DNA from: Spirosoma agri
GTDB taxonomy: Bacteria; Bacteroidota; Bacteroidia; Cytophagales; Spirosomataceae
Direction: 5' to 3'
NCBI RefSeq assembly: GCF_010747415.1
Contig: NZ_JAAGNZ010000001.1
Coordinates: 3,938,760-4,002,759, forward strand
DNA length: 64,000 bases
Part shown: piece after piece, positions 9,340 to 19,127 of the stretch
How the letters are laid out: each line of letters begins with the position of its first letter
How positions within the stretch are numbered: position 1 is the stretch's first letter
Notes under the pieces: model-generated
Seen by the model: the letters and a program-made list of their open reading frames with translations, nothing else
What the model was told of the DNA's origin: nothing
The model's database searches: none
Position numbers and translations under genes: made by a program

Positions 9340-10356
9340 CTATTTCTCCCGGATAACGAGTTCAGGTTCGAGCATGATCTGCTGAAAACTGATGGTATCT
9401 CCTTCGATTTTAGGATCGGTGATGGAAAGTAATATCTCAGCGGCTTTGAGTCCGATCTGGTACGGATGCTGCTCGACCGATGCCAACGGTGGATGTTCCA
9501 GATACGTGTTGAGCGGCAGATTGGCGAAACTCACGAATGAGATGTCTTCGTTTATGCGCAGTCCATGTTTCCGACAGACCTGCATGGCGTCCAGGGCCAC
9601 ATAGTCGTTAAAGGCCAGCACGGCATCAGGCCGATGAGCTGAGGTTAGCAACTGCGTCATTTTCTGTTTGATATCCTCGGTAGTCAGGTCGACCCGTTTA
9701 ATCAGGGCATTTTCGACCGGCAGGTGGTCTTCCAGCAGGGCCGTGATATAGCCCCGGTACCGATCTTCGCTGGCAACCAGCGGATGGGGTCCGTTCAAGA
9801 GGGCGATTCGCCGGAACCCCTGACGAGCCAGCCATTTCGTGGCCTCGTACGCTCCTTTTTCAATATCGCAACCAACCTGGTGAGCCTCGATCTTCGGCGG
9901 AATACGGTCGAACAACACAACCGGAATGCCCCGATCAATCAAGTCCTGAATGTGCTGAAACTCCTGCGACTCTTTCGCTACCGACAGCATGATACCATCG
10001 ACCCGATTAGATGCCAGGACAGCCAGGATTTGCTTTTCCCGTTCATACCGGTCGTGCGACTGATACAGCGCCACAGTGTACTGATGACGAAAGGCCAGCT
10101 CTTCCACGCCATTGACAACCTCCGAAAAAAAGTTCTCCCTGATTTCGGGCAGCACCATCGCCAATACCCCCGTTTTACCAATTCGCAGATTACGGGCCGT
10201 CGTGCTGGGAAAATACTTTAGCTGGCCGGCAAGCGCATGAACGGCGTCACGGGTTTTCTGGCTGATCCGAGGGCTGTCCTGAAGGGCTCGGGAAACCGTA
10301 GACGGTGAAATATTCAACTGTCGGGCAATTTCCTTGATTGTAATTGCTTCTTTCAT
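9340..10356 (-). CDS. LacI family transcriptional regulator of the GH109/SusCD locus
   Basis: The 338-residue protein has an N-terminal HTH (ITIKEIARQLNISPSTVSRALQDSPRISQKTR, residues 5-36), a hinge (YFPSTTARNLRIGKTGVLAM) and a type I periplasmic-binding-protein effector domain (LVLFDRIPP-like strands, VDGIMLSVAKES, PDAVLAFNDYVALDAM). It is divergent from the glycosidase/SusCD operon. Two copies of a LacI-type palindrome lie in the 247-base spacer, so it is probably the local repressor, released by a sugar of that pathway. The ATG at 10354-10356 is placed normally before the HTH. Confidence 0.94.
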   Translation of the reverse strand: MKEAITIKEIARQLNISPSTVSRALQDSPRISQKTRDAVHALAGQLKYFPSTTARNLRIGKTGVLAMVLPEIRENFFSEVVNGVEELAFRHQYTVALYQSHDRYEREKQILAVLASNRVDGIMLSVAKESQEFQHIQDLIDRGIPVVLFDRIPPKIEAHQVGCDIEKGAYEATKWLARQGFRRIALLNGPHPLVASEDRYRGYITALLEDHLPVENALIKRVDLTTEDIKQKMTQLLTSAHRPDAVLAFNDYVALDAMQVCRKHGLRINEDISFVSFANLPLNTYLEHPPLASVEQHPYQIGLKAAEILLSITDPKIEGDTISFQQIMLEPELVIREK

Positions 10357-10425
10357 CAGATGGGTTAATCGCTTCTACAAAATAGCCATTTATCCGCCGA
10401 AAACGAAAATTCCTTCTGTTTTAGA

Positions 10426-10435
10426 CAAACGTTTG
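10426..10435. promoter_or_regulatory. LacI-type operator, site 1
   Basis: CAAACGTTTG is a perfect 10-bp palindrome with the central CG typical of LacI/GalR sites, in the context GACAAACGTTTGCAC. It lies 70 bases upstream of the LacI start and 168 bases upstream of the glycosidase start. Confidence 0.8.
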
Positions 10436-10447
10436 CACCTACCCTGA

Positions 10448-10457
10448 CAAACGTTTG
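10448..10457. promoter_or_regulatory. LacI-type operator, site 2
   Basis: This is a second CAAACGTTTG (context TGACAAACGTTTGCGC), 22 bp centre to centre from site 1, or about two helical turns. Two identical sites in the divergent spacer strongly suggest cooperative binding on one DNA face. Confidence 0.8.
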
Positions 10458-10603
10458 CGCATCCGTCCGGCCCGTTTTTGTGGCGGCCCAGGCCCTTGCC
10501 TCTCTAGCGAATAGCGCACCAGACAGCTAATTTTCCTAAACCTTTCGGCACTTGATAGTGCCCCAACAGACCGCTCATCCTTTTTCATAAATCGCTATTT
10601 CGC

Positions 10604-11977
10604 ATGACAACCACTCGTCGATCGTTTCTGCGGACCGCTGCCCTGAGCAGTGCGGCCGTCCCCCTGATTCCGTCTTTATTTACGTCCGCGATGGCTGGAG
10701 ATCAGCCGCCCGCGCTCTCGAAAGTACGATTGGGATTTATTGGCATTGGCGCGCGGGGGCGTAATCATCTTCAGCAGGCGCTTTTCCGCGAAGACGTAGA
10801 GGTAACGGCGATCTGCGACATTGACCCGAAAGCGATTGCTCGAGCCAATGCGATGATTGAAAAAGCGGGCCGCAAAACACCAGTAGCTTATTCGACTGGC
10901 GATGAAGCCTTTCTGCAATTGCTCAAACGCGACGACATCGATGGCGTTGTCATTGCAACGCCCTGGGAGTGGCATACGCCAATGGCCGTAGCTACCATGA
11001 AGGCGGGCAAATATGCTGGTCTGGAAGTATCGGCGACCGTTACCCTCAAAGAATCCTGGGATCTGGTCAACACCTACGAAAAAACCGGAGCGCACTGTAT
11101 GCTGCTCGAAAACGTATGCTACCGGCGCGACGTCATGGCGATTCTCAACATGGTGCGTCAGGGTATGTTCGGGGAGATGACTTATGCCCATTGTGGGTAT
11201 GAGCACGATCTGCGGAATATCAAGTTCAACGATGGTCAGTCGATCGGGGGCGTTGGCGCTGAATTTGGTGCGAAAGGTTTCTCGGAAGCGCACTGGCGGA
11301 CGCAACATTCGGTCGATCGGAACGGCGACCTCTACCCTACCCACGGTCTGGGGCCCGTTGCTCACTGGCTGAACATCAACCGGGGCAATCGATTCACGCA
11401 CCTGACTTCAACGGCGACTAAATCGCGGGGGCTGCATAAATACATCGTGGACAAGGGCGGTGCCGATCACCCGAATGCGAAAGTCAATTTCAAACTAGGC
11501 GACGTGGTCACGACGGTAGTCGAGTGCGCCAACGGCGAAAATATTGTCATCATCCACGACACCAACTCCCCCCGCCCCTACTCGCTGGGCTTCCGGGCGC
11601 AGGGTACGCAGGGCATCTGGATGGACGACGGCGACACGATCTACCTGGAAGGGGTGAGTCCAAAACCGCACCAGTGGGAGTCGTTTACGCCTTACCAGGA
11701 AAAATACGATCATCCGCTCTGGAAACAGCACGCCCAAACGGCGCAGAACGCGGGCCACGGCGGCATCGACTTCTTCGTGCTTCGCGGATTCATCGAGTCG
11801 ATCAAAAATCAGGTAGCCCCGCCAATCGACGTATACGATGCAGCGGCATGGAGCGCGATCAGCCCATTATCTGAACAGAGCATTGCGGGTGGCAGCAAAC
11901 CCATGGAAATTCCGGATTTCACGCGGGGTAAGTGGAAAACCAACAAGCCTATTTTCGGCCTCAACGAGGTGTATTGA
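10604..11977 (+). CDS. GH109-like Gfo/Idh/MocA-fold glycosidase, Tat-exported
   Basis: The 457-residue protein has a Tat signal (TTRRSFLRTAALSSAAVPL) and then a Rossmann domain (VRLGFIGIGARGRNHL, about residues 40-56). The C-terminal domain carries EAHWRTQHSVDRNGDLYPTH and GLGPVAHWLNINRGNRF. This GDLYPTHGLGPVA signature is typical of GH109, NAD-dependent alpha-N-acetylgalactosaminidases that use a bound cofactor for an oxidation/elimination mechanism. Tat export fits folding with bound NAD in the cytoplasm. It heads the operon with SusC/SusD, DUF3472 and a GHMP kinase, facing the LacI gene. Many close relatives have uncharacterised specificity, so the GalNAc substrate is only probable. Confidence 0.82.
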   Translation: MTTTRRSFLRTAALSSAAVPLIPSLFTSAMAGDQPPALSKVRLGFIGIGARGRNHLQQALFREDVEVTAICDIDPKAIARANAMIEKAGRKTPVAYSTGDEAFLQLLKRDDIDGVVIATPWEWHTPMAVATMKAGKYAGLEVSATVTLKESWDLVNTYEKTGAHCMLLENVCYRRDVMAILNMVRQGMFGEMTYAHCGYEHDLRNIKFNDGQSIGGVGAEFGAKGFSEAHWRTQHSVDRNGDLYPTHGLGPVAHWLNINRGNRFTHLTSTATKSRGLHKYIVDKGGADHPNAKVNFKLGDVVTTVVECANGENIVIIHDTNSPRPYSLGFRAQGTQGIWMDDGDTIYLEGVSPKPHQWESFTPYQEKYDHPLWKQHAQTAQNAGHGGIDFFVLRGFIESIKNQVAPPIDVYDAAAWSAISPLSEQSIAGGSKPMEIPDFTRGKWKTNKPIFGLNEVY

Positions 11978-11993
11978 TTACCCGCTTTTGTGA

Positions 11994-12029
11994 TGCGTAC
12001 GGTTGTAGTCGAGGACCCGACCGTACGCA
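11994..12029 (+). other. hairpin between glycosidase and SusC genes
   Basis: TGCGTACGG (11994-12002) pairs perfectly with CCGTACGCA (12021-12029) around an 18-base loop. It lies in the 99-base gap before the SusC ATG at 12077. This argues against a longer SusC reading from 11990, and it could tune processing or relative expression in the operon. Confidence 0.5.
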
Positions 12030-12076
12030 CGTTCTCCCCTTCGTATTCTTGTCTATCTTCTTTTAATCCGTTTGCT

Positions 12077-15010
12077 ATGTACAACTTTTTCGTAAAAGCA
12101 ATGCTGTTGCTGCTCTTCGTCAGCAGTAGCGGATATGCCCAGCAGGCCACCTTTACCGGCACCGTTCGCGACGATACGGGCCAGCCTTTGCCGGGCGCAA
12201 CTATTGTGGTGCGCGGCACAACGCAGGGAACCACCACCAATGCGCAGGGTACGTTTACCGTACGCGCTACGCCGACCGATGTGCTGGAGATCAGCTCGAT
12301 TGGTTTTCAGGGGACTACGCTTACCGTTGGCAATCAATCGAGCGCCAACATTGACCTGAAAAAATCGGATACGACGCTGGATGAAGTCGTTGTTCTGGGG
12401 TACACATCGACCCGGCAGAAAACCCTGACCGGCGCGGCACAGGCCGTATCGGCGAAGGAGCTGAAAGATGTGACGGCCAACAACGTCGGGCAGTTGTTGC
12501 AGGGAAAAGCCGCCGGGGTATTCGTCGGTAATAGCTCCGGCGATCCGCGGGTTCCACCCAAGGTGCTGATTCGGGGTATCGGTACGCTCACGGCCAGTTC
12601 CAATCCGTTGTATGTCGTTGATGGGGTCATTGGCGGCATTCCTAACCCCAGCGATATTGAATCGATCACGGTGTTAAAAGATGCATCGGCAACGGCGCTG
12701 TACGGGGCACGGGCCTCGAACGGGGTAATTGTAGTGACAACACGGCGGGGTACGTCGGGTAAAACACAGGTTACGGCTCGCCTGAACAAGGGCGTTGGCT
12801 ACCTGAGTCTTGGTAATTTCCGCCTGCTGAACGGTACTCAGTTGTACGATCTGCAAAAACAGGTGTTTCAGCGCGACCGACCGACGGCCAACGTCAACGA
12901 CTATCTGCCGACGCCGGAGAAAAATGCCAATACTAACTGGTTCGACAAAGCATTTCGCCCGGCAAGCAATACACTTGCTGAGCTGAGTGCATCGGGCGGC
13001 AACGACAAAACCCGTTTTTTCCTGAGCGGTAACTACTACCAGGAAGACGGTATTCTGAAAGAAACGGGGCTGGATCGCTTCGGACTGCGGCTCAATTTCA
13101 GCCATTCTATCAGCGAGAAATTCCGCGTCAGCCTGAACAGTGCCGGGACGTATACGCGTGGTTACGATAATAGCGGTGGTTCGCTGTATGGTGCCTACAC
13201 GTACCTTCCCTACGATGACCCTTACCTCAATGGTCAGCCGTATAATCCGATAACGGGTGCCAAAACGTGGTACGGACGCGACAATACCAACTTTATTTAC
13301 AACCAGCAATACGGCACGTTTAAGGAAAATACGCTGGCGGGCGATGTACTGCTGAAGGGCGAATATGATCTGTTCCCGTGGCTCACCCTGACCACCACCA
13401 ACCGCGCCCAGTCGTCCATTTATGCCAGTGAAACCACGCAGGATTTGCGGGGCAACAGCGCAGCGGACGTTTTCGGGCGGCTCACAAACTACACCGACCG
13501 CAGTTATACATTGCTCACCTCCAATCTACTCCGTTTTCGGCACAGCTTCGGTGAAGGCCATAGCCTCGACGGACTGGCGGGTTATGAGTACCAGACGTAT
13601 TACTATCAGTCGATGGGCGCAACCGGCAAGGGTATTTTTTCGGGGCTCAACATTCTTGATGCGACTTCACAAGCTGAAAGCATAAACGGCACAAAAACTG
13701 ACAACGCGTTCTCATCGTATCTGTTCCAGGCTAATTACGGCTATAAGGAGAAGTACCTCGTCACGACTTCCTTCCGGCGGGATGGTTCCTCGAAATTTGG
13801 CAGTAACCGCAAATACGGCAATTTTTATGCGGTCGGCCTGACGTGGGTAGCCTCGAACGAAGCGTTTCTGCGGAGCAACGCAACGCTGAACAACCTTAAG
13901 TTCCGGCTAAGCTATGGTACCACCGGGAACGCCGACGGCATCAATGATTATGCCTCTCAGGGCTTATACAACCTCACTGGTCAGTACGCCGGTATTCCGT
14001 CCGCCTATCCAACCCGCATCGAGAATCCAAACCTGTCGTGGGAGGTATCGAATAATGCGAACGTCGGCGTTGACGCTACGTTATGGGGTCGCTTATCGGT
14101 TACGGTCGATCTCTATAATCGCCTGACCAACAACCTCCTGTTCAACCGACCCTTGCAGGCTACCAGCGGTTATGCATCGATTACGGAGAACGTAGGAGCT
14201 GTGTTGAACCGGGGCCTTGAAGTCGTGCTGTCGGCGGATATTTTGCAGAATACGGCCCTGAAATGGCGGGCTGAACTGAACGCGGGCATGAACCGAAACC
14301 GGGTTACAGCCCTATATGGCGACCGGACGTTTGTCGCCAACAGCATGCGTCCGTTCGCACTCGATCAGCCGCTGAACAGCTGGTACATGCGTCGCTGGAG
14401 CGGGGTCGATCCGCAGACGGGCGCTCCACTCTGGGAGAAGGTAAATGCGGACGGAACGACGACCACAACGGGTAATTACAACGATGCCACGATCCAGTTT
14501 ATCGGCAGCAACGCCAACCCAAAACTGTTCGGCGGCATCCGGCAGGTGCTGAACTGGAAGGGACTGGAACTGAATGCATTCTTTACGTACTCGACGGGCG
14601 CCACCCTGTACAACGGTGACCGGAATCTGTTCGACAACGACGGTGCCTATGACCGCTATAACCTGATGGCGCTGCAAAGCGGCTGGACTCGCTGGGAGAA
14701 ACCGGGCGACATAGCCACGCATCCGAAATACGTCATCGGCGGCAACAACAACGCCCAGCGGCCCTCGTCGCGGTTTCTCGAAAATGGCAGTTACCTGCGC
14801 CTGCGCAATGTCAGCCTGAGCTACGATATTCCTGCCGCTTTGGTCAAGAAAGCAAAACTTGCCGGTGTCCGGCTAACGGCTTCGGGCGATAACCTGTTCA
14901 CGATCACGAAATTTTCGGGCATCGACCCCGACGTATCGGAAACGGGCGAAGTCGGCACGAAATACCCGTTCAGCAAGAAGTTTGTTTTTGGCGTTCAACT
15001 CAGCTTTTAA
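12077..15010 (+). CDS. SusC family TonB-linked outer-membrane receptor
   Basis: This 977-residue glycan importer of the outer membrane is the partner of the SusD gene 11 bases downstream. In order: signal peptide (MYNFFVKAMLLLLFVSSSGY), a carboxypeptidase-D-like regulatory domain (FTGTVRDDTGQPLPGATIVV), TonB-box region (LDEVVVLGYTS), plug domain (ASSNPLYVVDGV, SATALYGARASNGVIVVTT) and beta barrel, ending KKFVFGVQLSF with the terminal phenylalanine of barrel proteins. The reading frame is open from 11990, but the signal peptide begins at the ATG 12077 and a hairpin lies in between, so 12077 is chosen. Its regulation probably follows the LacI sites upstream of the glycosidase. Confidence 0.95.
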   Translation: MYNFFVKAMLLLLFVSSSGYAQQATFTGTVRDDTGQPLPGATIVVRGTTQGTTTNAQGTFTVRATPTDVLEISSIGFQGTTLTVGNQSSANIDLKKSDTTLDEVVVLGYTSTRQKTLTGAAQAVSAKELKDVTANNVGQLLQGKAAGVFVGNSSGDPRVPPKVLIRGIGTLTASSNPLYVVDGVIGGIPNPSDIESITVLKDASATALYGARASNGVIVVTTRRGTSGKTQVTARLNKGVGYLSLGNFRLLNGTQLYDLQKQVFQRDRPTANVNDYLPTPEKNANTNWFDKAFRPASNTLAELSASGGNDKTRFFLSGNYYQEDGILKETGLDRFGLRLNFSHSISEKFRVSLNSAGTYTRGYDNSGGSLYGAYTYLPYDDPYLNGQPYNPITGAKTWYGRDNTNFIYNQQYGTFKENTLAGDVLLKGEYDLFPWLTLTTTNRAQSSIYASETTQDLRGNSAADVFGRLTNYTDRSYTLLTSNLLRFRHSFGEGHSLDGLAGYEYQTYYYQSMGATGKGIFSGLNILDATSQAESINGTKTDNAFSSYLFQANYGYKEKYLVTTSFRRDGSSKFGSNRKYGNFYAVGLTWVASNEAFLRSNATLNNLKFRLSYGTTGNADGINDYASQGLYNLTGQYAGIPSAYPTRIENPNLSWEVSNNANVGVDATLWGRLSVTVDLYNRLTNNLLFNRPLQATSGYASITENVGAVLNRGLEVVLSADILQNTALKWRAELNAGMNRNRVTALYGDRTFVANSMRPFALDQPLNSWYMRRWSGVDPQTGAPLWEKVNADGTTTTTGNYNDATIQFIGSNANPKLFGGIRQVLNWKGLELNAFFTYSTGATLYNGDRNLFDNDGAYDRYNLMALQSGWTRWEKPGDIATHPKYVIGGNNNAQRPSSRFLENGSYLRLRNVSLSYDIPAALVKKAKLAGVRLTASGDNLFTITKFSGIDPDVSETGEVGTKYPFSKKFVFGVQLSF

Positions 15011-15021
15011 TTCTTACGATC

Positions 15022-16473
15022 ATGACACCTCTATTTTCACGTTTCATGCTGCTGGGTTGCGTGCTGCTGGCTTCGGCTTGTAGCATCGACAAAACAGCCT
15101 ATAATGGGCTCTCCGAGGAAGTTGTTCTGCAAAATGCGCAGGGACTCCGGGCGGCTACCGATGGCAATTACACCTTCCTGAAAGATTCCGATTATACCCG
15201 CAACCTGTTCATCATGAACGAGTATCCGGGCGACAATCTGACGCTGAGCGGGACGACGACCGATCCGTTGTTTTTGACCTACACCTACCGCCATACGTCG
15301 GATCAGGGGAACGCCCTCCAGATCTACCGGAAAGGCTATCAGGTGATTGTGGGCTGCAATAAAGTGATCGGGGCCATCAAAGAAGGCACGTCGAAAGAAC
15401 TGGATCAACTGCTTGGTGAGAACCTGTTTCTACGGGCGATGGTCCATTTCGATCTGGTCCGGCTGTTTGGCCGCCCTTACAACCAGAGCCCGGAAACGAA
15501 CATGGGTATTATCATCAAAACCGATACCAAAGCCGACGACGATGCCAGCCGGGCCACGGTGAAAGACGTGTACACCTTCGTGGTCAACGACCTGGTCAAA
15601 TCCGCCAAGCTCATGACGAGCGTTCGCACGAATAGCTACGCCAGTGCAGCGTCGGCCAATGCTCTGCTGTCGCGTATTTCGCTGTACATGAACGACAATG
15701 CCAACGCCATTAATTACGCCAATATGGTCATTGCGGATGGTCGGTACACGCTCGCGACATCAACTCAGGTTCCTGATTTTTACACGATCGAGAACGAGCA
15801 GAACCGAGAAATTATCCTCGCCATCAAGCATACATTGAAAGACGACCGGGGCTTTAATGCTATTGGTTCGATGTATTATACCTCACCGGGTGGTGTGGGC
15901 TGGGGCGAAGTGTATGCATCGCAGGCGTATCAGGACCTGGTCAATAAATACCCCAATGACCAGCGCCGGGTTTTTCTGGTCCGCAAGCTGACGGCGCAGG
16001 GCGCGCAGGAGAAGCGGAATGGTATCGACAAGGTGTACATCACCAAATTCTCGAATCAGGGCGGCATCCCAACGTTGAGTTCACCGGTGCTGCTGCGTCT
16101 GTCGGAAATGTACCTGAACCGCGCCGAAGCCTACGCCAAAACCGGCGAAACGGCCAAAGCCATTGATGATGTCAATCTGATTCGTAAGCGGGCGGGTCTA
16201 AGCGGAACCGATCTCTACTCGACAACGGACCTCAAAGGCTTATCGAGCGTACTGGACGTAGTTTTGCAGGAGCGCCGGTTGGAGTTGGCTTTCGAAGGCC
16301 ACCGCCCTTACGATCTGTACCGGAATAACCGGAGTCTAGTTCGCAACTATCCCGGCTACCACAATACAGCTACCGGTCAGCAGACCGTTACCCCTGATGA
16401 TAAGCAACTCGTTCACCTGATTCCGGAAGCCGAGATTACGATAAACCGGAATCTAAAACAGAATCCATTGTAA
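15022..16473 (+). CDS. SusD/RagB family glycan-binding lipoprotein
   Basis: The 483-residue surface lipoprotein forms the lid of the SusC transporter. It has a type II signal with lipobox LLASAC near residue 20. The C-terminal half has the family motifs LRLSEMYLNRAEAYAKTGE, a dINLIRKRAGL-type segment, and LQERRLELAFEGHRPYDLYR, ending EITINRNLKQNPL. It starts 11 bases after SusC. Its ligand is inferred to be the glycan trimmed by the GH109-like enzyme. Confidence 0.94.
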   Translation: MTPLFSRFMLLGCVLLASACSIDKTAYNGLSEEVVLQNAQGLRAATDGNYTFLKDSDYTRNLFIMNEYPGDNLTLSGTTTDPLFLTYTYRHTSDQGNALQIYRKGYQVIVGCNKVIGAIKEGTSKELDQLLGENLFLRAMVHFDLVRLFGRPYNQSPETNMGIIIKTDTKADDDASRATVKDVYTFVVNDLVKSAKLMTSVRTNSYASAASANALLSRISLYMNDNANAINYANMVIADGRYTLATSTQVPDFYTIENEQNREIILAIKHTLKDDRGFNAIGSMYYTSPGGVGWGEVYASQAYQDLVNKYPNDQRRVFLVRKLTAQGAQEKRNGIDKVYITKFSNQGGIPTLSSPVLLRLSEMYLNRAEAYAKTGETAKAIDDVNLIRKRAGLSGTDLYSTTDLKGLSSVLDVVLQERRLELAFEGHRPYDLYRNNRSLVRNYPGYHNTATGQQTVTPDDKQLVHLIPEAEITINRNLKQNPL

Positions 16474-16477
16474 GTCC

Positions 16478-16514
16478 TTCGGGCGGGTTGTGGCTTGATC
16501 GCGACCTGCCCGAA
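16478..16514 (+). other. intergenic hairpin after SusD
   Basis: TTCGGGCGGGT (16478-16488) pairs with ACCTGCCCGAA (16504-16514) with one G-T pair and a 15-base loop. No T-tract follows, so it is more likely an mRNA stability or attenuation element than a full terminator. Confidence 0.4.
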
Positions 16515-16536
16515 CTCGATCTAAACCTGATTATTC

Positions 16537-17841
16537 ATGCGTTTCGGTTTTTTCCCGCTCCTGTATGTCTGTGCGCTATCACTAACGGCTAGTCATCTAA
16601 CCAAGCCAACGGTAGCAACGCAAGCCTTTTCGTTATCAACCGCCACGGATACGACACGCACGATTGCCCTCGCGGGAAACGCGTTCATTACGAAGCCTGT
16701 TCCCGGCGGAACGGAAGTGATCACGAAGCAGGGTTTGAAAAAATGGACTGATCCGGAGAGCGTTACCAGTGTCTATTTTCGCGTGGGAACAGCCGGTAAA
16801 CTAACCGTTTCCCTTCGGGCGAAAGTGACTTCGGGCAGTAGCAGGATCAAGGTCACGATCAATGACAAACCGTTTATAATTAACTTAACCAGCGCCGACA
16901 AACAGCCCGTTCCGGTTGGTTCGGTCACGATTCGCAGACCGGGATACATTAAGGTCGATTTGCAGGGCATCAGCAAAACCGGTGATTCCTTCGGCGACGT
17001 GTCGGATCTACTAATAGCTAGCTCCGTTGCCGACGTTGTTTTCGCCACGGACCCGGCCAATTATTACTGGTCGCGACGAGGGCCTTCCGTTCACCTGAAA
17101 TATACCCCGCCCAGCGGCACGAATGTCGAGTGGTTCTATAATGAACTAACGGTTCCGCCCGGCGAAGACAAAATCGGCTCCTACTACATGGCGAACGGAT
17201 TTACGGGTGGTTACTTCGGCATTCAGGTCAACAGTCCCACCGAACGGCGGGTATTGTTCTCGGTCTGGGACCCTTCGGATGGCAAAACGACGCTGGTCCG
17301 GAAGGGGGCGAACGTCACTGACAATGGATTTGATGGCGAAGGCACAGGCGGACAAAGCTATTTGCGCTACAACTGGCAGGCAGGAACGAGCTATAAATTT
17401 CTGACGCAGGGCAAACCCGATGGGTCCGGCAACACGCTTTTCTCATCCTGGTTCTACGCGCCGGAAGTGGGCCACTGGCAATTTATGGCAACCTGGAAAA
17501 AACCCAATACATCGACCTACCTGACTGGTCTGTACTCCTTTCTGGAAAACTTCATCGACAACGTTGGGTACACCGAACGCAAAGCCTTCTACACCAATCA
17601 ATGGGTTCGGAGCTCGGCGGGAGCGTGGACGGAACTGACAACGGCAACTTTTACCGGTGACGCAACCGCTAAAAACCGGCAACGGCTGGATTATGCCGGT
17701 GGTGTCGAGCAAGGCCAGTTCTTTTTGCGGAATGGAGGCTTTTTTGCGCAACCCGTTCCCCTGAACACCCCCTTTAACCGATCGGCAACGGGCCAGCCAC
17801 CGGCTATCGACCTGAACAAATTGCCCGAGGTTCAGCCCTGA
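16537..17841 (+). CDS. DUF5077/DUF3472 secreted carbohydrate-locus protein
   Basis: The 434-residue protein has an N-terminal signal sequence. The first ~150 residues form a beta-sandwich-like part (DUF5077-like: ALAGNAFITKP, VTSVYFRVGTAGKLTVSLRAKV). Then comes a DUF3472 domain (ANYYWSRRGPSVHLKY, WFYNELTVPPGEDKIGSYYMANGFTGGYFGIQ, LFSVWDP, HWQFMATWKKP). The pair is common in Bacteroidota polysaccharide loci, but no reaction is established; lectin-like binding or lyase activity are guesses. It lies 63 bases behind SusD in the same direction and so is probably in the same operon. Confidence 0.85.
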   Translation: MRFGFFPLLYVCALSLTASHLTKPTVATQAFSLSTATDTTRTIALAGNAFITKPVPGGTEVITKQGLKKWTDPESVTSVYFRVGTAGKLTVSLRAKVTSGSSRIKVTINDKPFIINLTSADKQPVPVGSVTIRRPGYIKVDLQGISKTGDSFGDVSDLLIASSVADVVFATDPANYYWSRRGPSVHLKYTPPSGTNVEWFYNELTVPPGEDKIGSYYMANGFTGGYFGIQVNSPTERRVLFSVWDPSDGKTTLVRKGANVTDNGFDGEGTGGQSYLRYNWQAGTSYKFLTQGKPDGSGNTLFSSWFYAPEVGHWQFMATWKKPNTSTYLTGLYSFLENFIDNVGYTERKAFYTNQWVRSSAGAWTELTTATFTGDATAKNRQRLDYAGGVEQGQFFLRNGGFFAQPVPLNTPFNRSATGQPPAIDLNKLPEVQP

Positions 17842-17945
17842 CATTCCCTAAACTAGCCGTAAGCTGGCAAACAAGGTGCCTTCAGAACCAACGAAGCCAG
17901 TCGAATAACACCTTGGGTAGCCAACGTTAAGTCCTTCTCTCACGA

Positions 17946-19067
17946 ATGAATAAACAACCTGTTTCAGTTTCTACGCCTGGTCGCATCTGCCTGTTTGGCG
18001 AGCATCAGGACTATCTGGGGCTCCCTGTTATTGCCGCGGCTATTTCGTGCCGCATCCAGATTGCAGCCGAACGCATCGACCAGCCCGCCGTTCGGCTGCG
18101 CTTGCCCGACATTGGCCGTCAGGAACAATTTAGCCTGACCGATTTACCGCTGACCTACCAGCACGACCGCGATTATTTTCGTAGTGCGATCAACGTTTTG
18201 ACCCGCGCCGGATTCCGGTTCAGCCACGGTATCGATGGTGAAGTCCGGGGACAGATTCCGATCAATGCCGGTACGTCGAGTTCATCGGCGCTGTTGGTTA
18301 CGTGGCTCAACGTGCTAAGCCAACTAGCCGACAACGCCGACGAGTTAACCCCCAAGCGACTAGCCGAACTGGCTTACATGGCCGAAGTGCTGGAATTTGG
18401 CGAGCCGGGTGGCATGATGGACCACTATTCTACCGCCGTTGGTGGGGTTATCTACCTGGAGTCGAAACCCACTATCTACCTGGAAGCCTACAAGCCAAAC
18501 CTGGGAACATTCGTCTTGGGCGACTCCGGCGAACCGAAAGATACAATTGGCATTCTGGGCCGCGTAAAATATGGCATGTTGCGGATCGTGAAGCAGCTAA
18601 CGGCTCTGAACCCCGCCTTTTCGTTGCACACCACCGACATTGCATCCATTGCGAAGTACAAAAACTTACTGTCGAAAGACGACTATATCCTGTTAAAAGG
18701 GAATCTGGCTAATCGGGATATCCTGCGAAAAGCACTAGCGTTGATTCAGGCATCTGACCAGTCGGCTACTTCGCTAGACGATGGTCAGCTCGGCCAGTTG
18801 CTAACCGATCACCACGCCAATCTGCGTGATGCCCAACGAATTTCAACGCCGAAGATTGATCGTATGCTCGACGCAGCCCTAACGGCGGGAGCACTGGGTG
18901 GCAAGATAAATGGTTCGGGCGGGGGTGGCTGCATGTTCGTTTACGCACCCGACAACGCCGAATCGGTCGCGGAAGCGATTCAGCGGGAAGGGGGCCGCGC
19001 TTACATCGTTTCCGTTGATGAAGGGACAACGCCGTTCTACCAGTCGTCCCTCGTGGGTAAGTCCTGA
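17946..19067 (+). CDS. galactokinase-type GHMP sugar kinase
   Basis: The 373-residue cytoplasmic kinase is predicted to phosphorylate C1 of galactose or a relative such as GalNAc. It has the galactokinase-style N-terminal motif GRICLFGEHQDYLGLPVI (residues 12-29), the GHMP ATP-binding motif IPINAGTSSSSALL (about residue 105), the acidic/glycine motif EFGEPGGMMDHY, and the C-terminal motif GGKINGSGGGGCMFVY. No galactose uridylyltransferase or epimerase lies beside it. Its place in a GH109-headed operon makes a GalNAc-type or other hexosamine substrate possible. It starts about 100 bases after the DUF3472 gene. Confidence 0.88.
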   Translation: MNKQPVSVSTPGRICLFGEHQDYLGLPVIAAAISCRIQIAAERIDQPAVRLRLPDIGRQEQFSLTDLPLTYQHDRDYFRSAINVLTRAGFRFSHGIDGEVRGQIPINAGTSSSSALLVTWLNVLSQLADNADELTPKRLAELAYMAEVLEFGEPGGMMDHYSTAVGGVIYLESKPTIYLEAYKPNLGTFVLGDSGEPKDTIGILGRVKYGMLRIVKQLTALNPAFSLHTTDIASIAKYKNLLSKDDYILLKGNLANRDILRKALALIQASDQSATSLDDGQLGQLLTDHHANLRDAQRISTPKIDRMLDAALTAGALGGKINGSGGGGCMFVYAPDNAESVAEAIQREGGRAYIVSVDEGTTPFYQSSLVGKS

Positions 19068-19127
19068 TGGCAAACTAAACGGAGGCTTATAACCACGCAC
19101 TTAACTATTTTATTTATAAACATTTTA

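Noticed and set aside
4597..10356. The two LacI regulators as recent duplicates
   Set aside because: They share only family-level similarity; hinge and effector domains differ throughout.
11990..12076. 29-residue N-terminal extension of the first SusC protein
   Set aside because: It would place polar sequence before a clean signal peptide, and the DNA forms a hairpin typical of untranslated sequence.
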